In this document: positions 59,021 through 64,000 of the stretch, in pieces | Numbering within the stretch: position 1 is the first letter of the stretch | How the letters are laid out: each line of letters opens with the position of its first letter | Assembly (NCBI GenBank): GCA_963746155.1 | Contig: CAVVAB010000001.1 | Coordinates: 1 to 64,000, forward strand | DNA length: 64,000 bases | From: AC-32 sp963746155 | GTDB lineage: Bacteria; Actinomycetota; Thermoleophilia; Gaiellales; Gaiellaceae | Reading direction: 5' to 3' | The notes under the pieces: model-generated | What the model saw: only the letters and a program-made list of their open reading frames with translations | Told to the model about the DNA's origin: nothing | The model's database searches: none | Program-made: the position numbers and the translations under genes

Positions 59021-60048
59021 GTCGCCTCCGCGAGGGCGAGCGCGGCCACCCTGTCGTCCGCGTGCTCGTGGATCACGTCCGCGAGGATGTCGTCGAGCGT
59101 GAGGCTCGGCTGCCAGCCCGTCAGCGCCCGGATCTTGGAGATGTCGGGAAGGCGCCGCAAGATGTCCTCGAAACGGCCATTGGGGAAGGCCTGCTCGTAG
59201 GGGACGAGCGACACGAGCGCCCCACGCGAGCGTCCGTCCAGCTTCCCGAGCACGCGCTGCGCGAGCTCGATGATGGACACCTGCTCGACGGAGCCGACGT
59301 TGACGACCTCGCCGACCGCCGCCCTGCACTCCGCGAGCTGCATGATCGCCTCGACCGCGTCCCGTACGTGGAGGAAGCAGCGCAGCTGGCGACCGTCGCC
59401 GTACACAGGCAGCGGCTCGCCCCGTACCGCAGCCTCGACGAAGCGGGGGATCACCATTCCGTAGTCGCCGGTCTGACGCGGGCCGACCGTATTGAACAGC
59501 CGGAAGCACACCACCGGAAGCCCCGTCTCGTGGTGGTACGAGAGCGCAAGGAACTCGTCGAGCATCTTCGCTGCGGCGTACGACCACCGGTCGACCACGG
59601 TCGGCCCGAGAACGACGTCGTCGTCCTCGCGCTGGGGCACATGGTCGGCCTTCCCGTAGACCTCGGAGGTGGACGCGACGAGCACCTTCGAGCCGGACCC
59701 GAGCGCCGCCTCGAGCACGTTCCTCGTGCCGGCGACGTTCGTCTCGATGCTTGCACGCGGATCGGCGAGGATGAGCTTCACCCCGACCGCCGCCGCAAGG
59801 TGGAAGACGACGTCGCTCCTGTCCGTCACCTCTCGTAGCAGATCGGTGTCTGCGAGATCGCCGACGACGAGCTCGAACCGGAGGCCGTCGAGGAGGTGCT
59901 CGATGTTTCCGAACCGGCCGGTGGACAGGTTGTCGAGCGCCGTGACGCGGTAGTCGCGTGCGAGGAGCGCTTCGGCCAGGTGGCTGCCGACGAAGCCCGC
60001 TCCGCCGGTGATGAGCGCCCGCTTCTGCCTCGAGAGCCGGTGCCTCAT
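59017..60048 (-). CDS. NAD-dependent sugar epimerase/dehydratase (GalE-like)
   Basis: 343 residues from ATG 60048, overlapping the stop of PelFG. KRALITGGAGFVGSHLAEAL is the NAD-binding motif, TALDNLSTGRFGNIEHLLDG follows it, VLVASTSEVYGKADHV holds the catalytic Ser/Thr, and WSYAAAKMLDEFLALSYHHE the Tyr-x3-Lys. PRQTGDYGMVIPRFVEAAVR and YGDGRQLRCFLHVRDAVEAI are substrate-domain motifs. In Pel loci a UDP-GlcNAc C4-epimerase (PelX) makes UDP-GalNAc for the polymer. The position here fits that role; the substrate is inference. Confidence 0.88.
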   Translation of the reverse strand: MRHRLSRQKRALITGGAGFVGSHLAEALLARDYRVTALDNLSTGRFGNIEHLLDGLRFELVVGDLADTDLLREVTDRSDVVFHLAAAVGVKLILADPRASIETNVAGTRNVLEAALGSGSKVLVASTSEVYGKADHVPQREDDDVVLGPTVVDRWSYAAAKMLDEFLALSYHHETGLPVVCFRLFNTVGPRQTGDYGMVIPRFVEAAVRGEPLPVYGDGRQLRCFLHVRDAVEAIMQLAECRAAVGEVVNVGSVEQVSIIELAQRVLGKLDGRSRGALVSLVPYEQAFPNGRFEDILRRLPDISKIRALTGWQPSLTLDDILADVIHEHADDRVAALALAEAT

Positions 60049-63000
60049 CAGAGCGCCGCCGCGTAGTGGTAGTCCGCGTTCGCGAGCACCTGCCGGCAGC
60101 TGAGGAAGGAGCTTCCAGCGAAGACGGCGGCCCCCGCGATGAACGCGAGCATCGCGTACCCGAAGCCGAAGAGGCTCAGCGGAATGCCGGCGAGTGTGAC
60201 GACTGCGATCGCAGCAAGAAGCGGCCACAGCGCCCTACTCGGCCGAACGAGGTTGATCGCGAACATGCAGTTGAACTGACCCCAGCCTACGAACCAGAAC
60301 GAGAGCAGCGCAGCGCAGAAGACGAGCCGCGTGAGCTCGTCGCTCTGCAGGGCGATCAGCTGCGAGAGAAGGCCCGAGCGGATCGCCAGCTCGACGGCGA
60401 GCCAGGTCGCAAGCGAGAGGACTCCGCTCACCGCCAGATACAGCGACAGATAGCGCCGGTGGAAGGCGACCAGCTCCTGGCCGAACGCCTGTGGGTGAGC
60501 GGCCGGGGTGCGCCCCTGTTCGAGCTTGACGGACAGCCAGAACCGACGGAGCGTCAGCTCGGCGACCCCCAGCGAGAGGATGAACGGCAGCAGCGCGAGC
60601 GTGAAGCCCACTTCGATTGCGGTGATCCCGGCGAGCCGACCGAGGTCGAAGGAGCGCGGCCCGAGCCAGGCCATCACTTGCGGCTCCAACACGAAGATCG
60701 TCAGCCCGACCCCGTAGGCGAAGTACACGGCCGATTCCAGAGCAAGCGTCGAGCGGGGGGGCAGACGCGCCGGGATGGGCGCACCGGCGAAGACGTGCCG
60801 AACCGCAAGCGCCATAAGACCGAACGCAACGAGGAGACCGAGGACACTCGCGGTCGGAAGCTCTCCCGAGAGGCGGTAGACCGCCACTCCGGCCAGGAGC
60901 CCACCGGCGAGCCCGACGACGACCCAGCCTGCTGCCCGCGCGAGCGAGAGGCTGCCGGCCAGGAACCAGACCGGGACGGCGCAAACGATGGTGACGACAA
61001 AGATGAGTCGCTGCTCGCTCGAGAACGCTCCGAACAGAGTCAGCCCGAGGAGGACAGCCGCCCCGAGCGCCAGAACTCCGATCGTCGCGGTGACGAGTGC
61101 GAGCGAGACGAGTCGGCGGGCCAGCTGCGGCTGATCCCAGCCCAGGTAGAGCGATGCCCGGCGGGAGATCCCCTGCACGAAGCCATTCGCGAGGGCGACG
61201 CCAAGCGTCATGCCGAGGCTGAGCGCCAGAATCTCGCCGCCGTTCCAGCCCGTACCGGCGAAGGCACGAATCGTGACCAGCAGAACGAGCAGTGGCAGGA
61301 GCGCGAAGACCCCACGGCTTGCATCCGATAGGAGCTTGCGCGGCGCTCGCGCCTCGTCGAGCTCCGAGTCCCCGGCTTCAGGCTCGGTCGATTCCTTCGA
61401 CCGACGTTCGATCAGCGACGTGTAGGAGCGTTCCCCGAGCTCGAATGTGTCCCGAGCTCCGTAGCGGCTCGACGCGAGCTCGTCAGTGATGCCGAGCGAC
61501 TCGATCACCGCCGTGAGCTCGAGCGGATCGATCGGCTGCGGGACGCGAGCGGCGAGCTCGGCGACAAGCGACGTGTGAGCGGCGATGACGTCGGCGCGCG
61601 CGGAGGCAGGAGACGGAAGTCCGATGAGAGCGGGTCGATGGCCATTCAACCTTGGGCCGTTTCGAGACGTTGATTGCTGCCACGCGTGCAGCAGGCGGCC
61701 GTAGAGCGCGTAGTGCGACGAGCGGAACCGGTCGATCCCGAACATCGACGACGCCCAGATGCGAGCCGCTCGCCCTCGCTCCGCGCAACGTTCGGGATCG
61801 TGGAGGACATCGAGGATCGCGCCCGCCATGGCCTCCGGGTCGCGTGGCCCGACGGTCACCCCGCAGGAGGGCGGAATCTGCTCGCGCACACCTCCGACCG
61901 CCGTCGCGACAATGGGCTTCCCGCACAGCATCGCCTCCAGCGTCGTGAACGGAAAGCCTTCGGAGATGCTCGTCAGGACGACCAGGTCGGCATCGCCGAA
62001 CACGGCCGGCGAGTGCGGCCGAAAGTCCTCGAAGGTGACGGTCCCCTCCAGACCAAGCTGACGATGGAGCAGGACGCAGTGATCGAGGTACTGCTCCGTA
62101 CCCGCCGGGTTGCTTCCGAACAGCCTGAACTGAACATCGGGTCGCGTGCGGTGGACGAGAGCGGCCGCGCGAAGCAGCGTCTCGATGTCCTTGATCGGAT
62201 GGAAGCGGCCGGCCCACGTGACGACCGGCGGCCCGGCCGACCTGTCCCCGTTTGGCGAGAACGTGTCCGCATCGACGCCGTAGTAGGTCGTCTCGAGCTT
62301 CGCCGGACCCGCGCCGTTGCGAAGCTCCCACCGGCGGTTGTAGTCGCAGCACGGAGAGACGATGTCCGCGAGGCCATAGCTGAGCTCGGTCATCCGCCGA
62401 GCGAACCCGAGCTTGAGGCTCTTGAGGAAGAGACTCTCCTTCGACGCGTGCTCGGCCAGGTAGCGCTCGCGGAGGTAGATCCCGTGCTCGGAGAGCAGCA
62501 CCGGGACGCGGTGCTCGAGCTTGGCGGCGGTGGCCACAAGCGTCGACACGCCCACCATTGCCATGTGGACGACATCGGTCCTCGGAATCCGCTGCGAGAG
62601 CGGGAAGCACCAGTGGTACACGCAGTGGAGACCTGTCGTGAGATCGGCGAGCGAGACGTCAGCGCCGACCGCGCTCTCCTCGACCTCTGCCGCAAAGGCG
62701 TCCCACGTCGCGCGCGAGCGGAATGCGGCGTCGAAGTCGTGCGTGAGGAAGTAGCGGTACAGCCCGTGGATCGTGCGCGCGAGGGCGACGTCGTCCGGGC
62801 GAGCGCCCACCAGCTGGCCGACGAAGCTCCGGAAGAGCGGAAGGAACTCGGCGACAGACGACGAGGTGTGCCCCCGTCGACGCGAGAGGTCTGACGCCTT
62901 CAGGACTCCCCACAGCGGAATCGTCCGAAGCTCGACGACGTTGGGCGCCAGCTCGAACTGGGGCTCCATGAGCGGATCCCTCGCGAGCGCGAGGAGCACG

Positions 63001-63188
63001 AACTCGACCTCGCTCAGCTCATGCGTGAGGGAATGGCACCAGGTGCTCACTCCACCCCAGTGGTACGGGTACGTCCCCTCGGTCACGAGGAGAACCCTGG
63101 CCAGGAGCTGCCCGCTCGGCAGCTCAGGCGTCGCGACGGCGGCCGGAGGAGACGAGGCCCGAGCTGCGGCTTCGGGCAAGGCGGCCAC
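60048..63188 (-). CDS. PelF-PelG fusion: glycosyltransferase joined to a Pel-type membrane transporter
   Basis: 1,046 residues from GTG 63188, intact. The N-terminal half is a PelF-like GT4 enzyme: LLVTEGTYPYHWGGVSTWCH, VLLSEHGIYLRERYLAEHAS, VVTWAGRFHPIKDIETLLRA, EGFPFTTLEAMLCGKPIVAT with E-x7-E. A linker at about 520-610 leads to a PelG-like part with about twelve helices: SLGMTLGVALANGFVQGISR, STLALESAVYFAYGVGLTIF, FNCMFAINLVRPSRALWPLL. In known Pel loci PelF and PelG are separate proteins (each about 450-500 residues), and PelG moves the chain across the membrane with PelD and PelE. Their fusion would couple synthesis and export. Confidence 0.85.
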   Translation of the reverse strand: MAALPEAAARASSPPAAVATPELPSGQLLARVLLVTEGTYPYHWGGVSTWCHSLTHELSEVEFVLLALARDPLMEPQFELAPNVVELRTIPLWGVLKASDLSRRRGHTSSSVAEFLPLFRSFVGQLVGARPDDVALARTIHGLYRYFLTHDFDAAFRSRATWDAFAAEVEESAVGADVSLADLTTGLHCVYHWCFPLSQRIPRTDVVHMAMVGVSTLVATAAKLEHRVPVLLSEHGIYLRERYLAEHASKESLFLKSLKLGFARRMTELSYGLADIVSPCCDYNRRWELRNGAGPAKLETTYYGVDADTFSPNGDRSAGPPVVTWAGRFHPIKDIETLLRAAALVHRTRPDVQFRLFGSNPAGTEQYLDHCVLLHRQLGLEGTVTFEDFRPHSPAVFGDADLVVLTSISEGFPFTTLEAMLCGKPIVATAVGGVREQIPPSCGVTVGPRDPEAMAGAILDVLHDPERCAERGRAARIWASSMFGIDRFRSSHYALYGRLLHAWQQSTSRNGPRLNGHRPALIGLPSPASARADVIAAHTSLVAELAARVPQPIDPLELTAVIESLGITDELASSRYGARDTFELGERSYTSLIERRSKESTEPEAGDSELDEARAPRKLLSDASRGVFALLPLLVLLVTIRAFAGTGWNGGEILALSLGMTLGVALANGFVQGISRRASLYLGWDQPQLARRLVSLALVTATIGVLALGAAVLLGLTLFGAFSSEQRLIFVVTIVCAVPVWFLAGSLSLARAAGWVVVGLAGGLLAGVAVYRLSGELPTASVLGLLVAFGLMALAVRHVFAGAPIPARLPPRSTLALESAVYFAYGVGLTIFVLEPQVMAWLGPRSFDLGRLAGITAIEVGFTLALLPFILSLGVAELTLRRFWLSVKLEQGRTPAAHPQAFGQELVAFHRRYLSLYLAVSGVLSLATWLAVELAIRSGLLSQLIALQSDELTRLVFCAALLSFWFVGWGQFNCMFAINLVRPSRALWPLLAAIAVVTLAGIPLSLFGFGYAMLAFIAGAAVFAGSSFLSCRQVLANADYHYAAAL

Positions 63189-63191
63189 AAC

Positions 63192-64000
63192 TCAGCACGC
63201 GGGCAGCGGGATCGTGGTCGGCGTGTTCGCCGCCATCTGGACCGAGGAGAGCGACTGCCCCCCGTACTGCTCCGTCGTGCCAGTGGCGACTCCCGTCAAC
63301 GGAATCGAAGCGGCAGTCGCCGTCCTGAGCGTGATCGACGAGCACGGCACGAGCGTCCCGGTCGCACCCGACCCGTTGTACCCCATGCGCTGCGCCATCT
63401 GGAGGCCGACGTCGTGTTCTGTCAGGTTCCGAATCGGCACGTTGTAGACCGCGCGGTACTTGGCGAACGTGGCGTCGAGCAGGTCGCTCAGCAGACTGTG
63501 CGTGCCGTCGTAGGCCTGCAGGTTCGGCTGGTGGAACATCAGGGGGTCGAGGTCCCACGTGAGCAGGTAGCTCAGGAGGTTGTCGGACTCATGGTCGACG
63601 ATCTCCGAGTACGTGAGGTCTCGCGGCCAGAAGGCCCAGGGCCCACCCGGCCCGTAGAGGTAGTTGTACTCGTCGACGAACTGCGCCGGAGTCGCGAGGT
63701 TGTAGAAGAGGTTCGTCGGCCTTCTCGGAACGACCAGGATGCTGGGTTGAGAGGTGGTGTAGAAGCCGGCGTTCGGGGTCGGATTGGCGCCGCCCGGCCG
63801 CGACGTGTCGGAGATCAGGTACTTGATCCCGAAGTCCCTCGCAGCCTGGAGGAACTGCGGGTTCCCCAGCCCGGAGATGTCGGGCTGCACCAGGGCGTCT
63901 TTCTGGTAGGGCGAGAGCCCGAGCAGCGTTGCCGTGCGGTCGTTTCTGACCAGCTCCCGCCTCGCGACGTTGTAGGTGACGGAGTCGAGATTCTGGTGGG
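63192..64000 (-). CDS. Secreted polysaccharide-modifying protein, possibly deacetylase (CE18/Agd3-like), truncated at window edge
   Basis: The stop is 3 bp before the PelFG start, and the frame is open to the window end, so the N-terminus is missing. Visible parts: NLDSVTYNVARRELVRNDRT, ATLLGLSPYQKDALVQPDIS, RDFGIKYLISDTSRPGGANP, ILVVPRRPTNLFYNLATPAQ, WDLDPLMFHQPNLQAYDG, DLLDATFAKYRAVYNVPIRN. The C-terminus has a beta-strand domain (LVPCSSITLRTATAASIPLT). The mix of YLISDTSRPG and MFHQPN resembles large extracellular deacetylases of GalNAc polymers such as Agd3; I am not certain. It is the upstream gene of the four-gene Pel-like operon. Confidence 0.55.
   Translation of the reverse strand, partial: HQNLDSVTYNVARRELVRNDRTATLLGLSPYQKDALVQPDISGLGNPQFLQAARDFGIKYLISDTSRPGGANPTPNAGFYTTSQPSILVVPRRPTNLFYNLATPAQFVDEYNYLYGPGGPWAFWPRDLTYSEIVDHESDNLLSYLLTWDLDPLMFHQPNLQAYDGTHSLLSDLLDATFAKYRAVYNVPIRNLTEHDVGLQMAQRMGYNGSGATGTLVPCSSITLRTATAASIPLTGVATGTTEQYGGQSLSSVQMAANTPTTIPLPAC

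Noticed and set aside
60066..61331. 421-residue frame on the plus strand opposite the PelG-like part
   Set aside because: Extremely Glu/Arg/Asp-rich, no known fold; the opposite strand has clear membrane helices and PelG-like sequence.

Overview
The window is very GC-rich DNA from a high-GC Gram-positive bacterium. Frequent GTG starts, lipobox lipoproteins, an MmpL-type exporter, class III cyclase/ATPase/TPR regulators and SRPBCC/ArsR pairs suggest a deep-branching actinobacterium such as Thermoleophilia; this is inference, as no 16S gene is present. Six tRNA genes are visible: Leu-TAG, His-GTG, Arg-TCG, Arg-TCT, Gly-TCC and Pro-TGG. About twenty otherwise recognisable genes carry one or more frame changes. 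These include normally essential genes (ileS, fabI), so most are probably base-calling or assembly indels rather than real pseudogenes. Coordinates below join the fragments into one gene wherever domain order supports it.

Layout. 0-5.3 kb: a broken YecM-like gene, a cupin operon, three tRNAs, and a 2.2 kb segment bounded by the 3' end of tRNA-Arg and a 24-bp copy of it (a possible att-flanked island). 5.3-9.9 kb: ExoD, a coupled SagB-oxidoreductase/methyltransferase/FAD-monooxygenase operon, DUF202 and Mop proteins. 9.9-15.8 kb: two ArsR-SRPBCC modules, each with a palindromic operator over the regulator start codon, plus GFA, cupin and MOSC proteins. Three of these genes share the same C-terminal TPR tail. 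15.8-20.7 kb: a recently amplified WD40 lipoprotein, intergenic repeats, CAP-domain and AI-2E permease genes, tRNAs and a phosphatase. 20.7-26.6 kb: one giant secreted VWA protein with 19 PAGSI pentapeptides, a C25-like protease region and a C-terminal PxKF-like domain. 26.7-30.5 kb: a tandem-cyclase/AAA/TPR regulator. 31-39.5 kb: CAP protein, response regulator, ileS, thioredoxin, a TetR/MmpL divergent pair, Nudix and cNMP-binding proteins. 39.5-43.4 kb: a coupled operon of an ApbE flavin transferase, a ferric-reductase-like membrane protein and a beta-propeller lipoprotein. 43.4-52.4 kb: hydrolase, RidA, carboxylate-amine ligase, M14 peptidase, a peroxiredoxin with an in-frame TGA, a membrane protein, flavoprotein, threonine dehydratase-like enzyme and fabI. 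52.5-57.9 kb: subtilase, SDR, MarR and a thioredoxin-fold fusion. 57.9-64 kb: a Pel-like polysaccharide operon with a PelF-PelG fusion, epimerase, GH114 and a truncated putative deacetylase.

The most notable points are four. (1) The peroxiredoxin at 47066-47524 has TGA exactly where the peroxidatic cysteine should be, followed by a SECIS-like hairpin, so it is probably a selenoprotein. (2) The giant VWA/PAGSI/C25-like/PxKF surface protein has an architecture I do not recognise as described. (3) The Pel-like operon carries a fused PelFG. (4) Three palindromic operators and several dispersed intergenic repeats can be read directly from the sequence.
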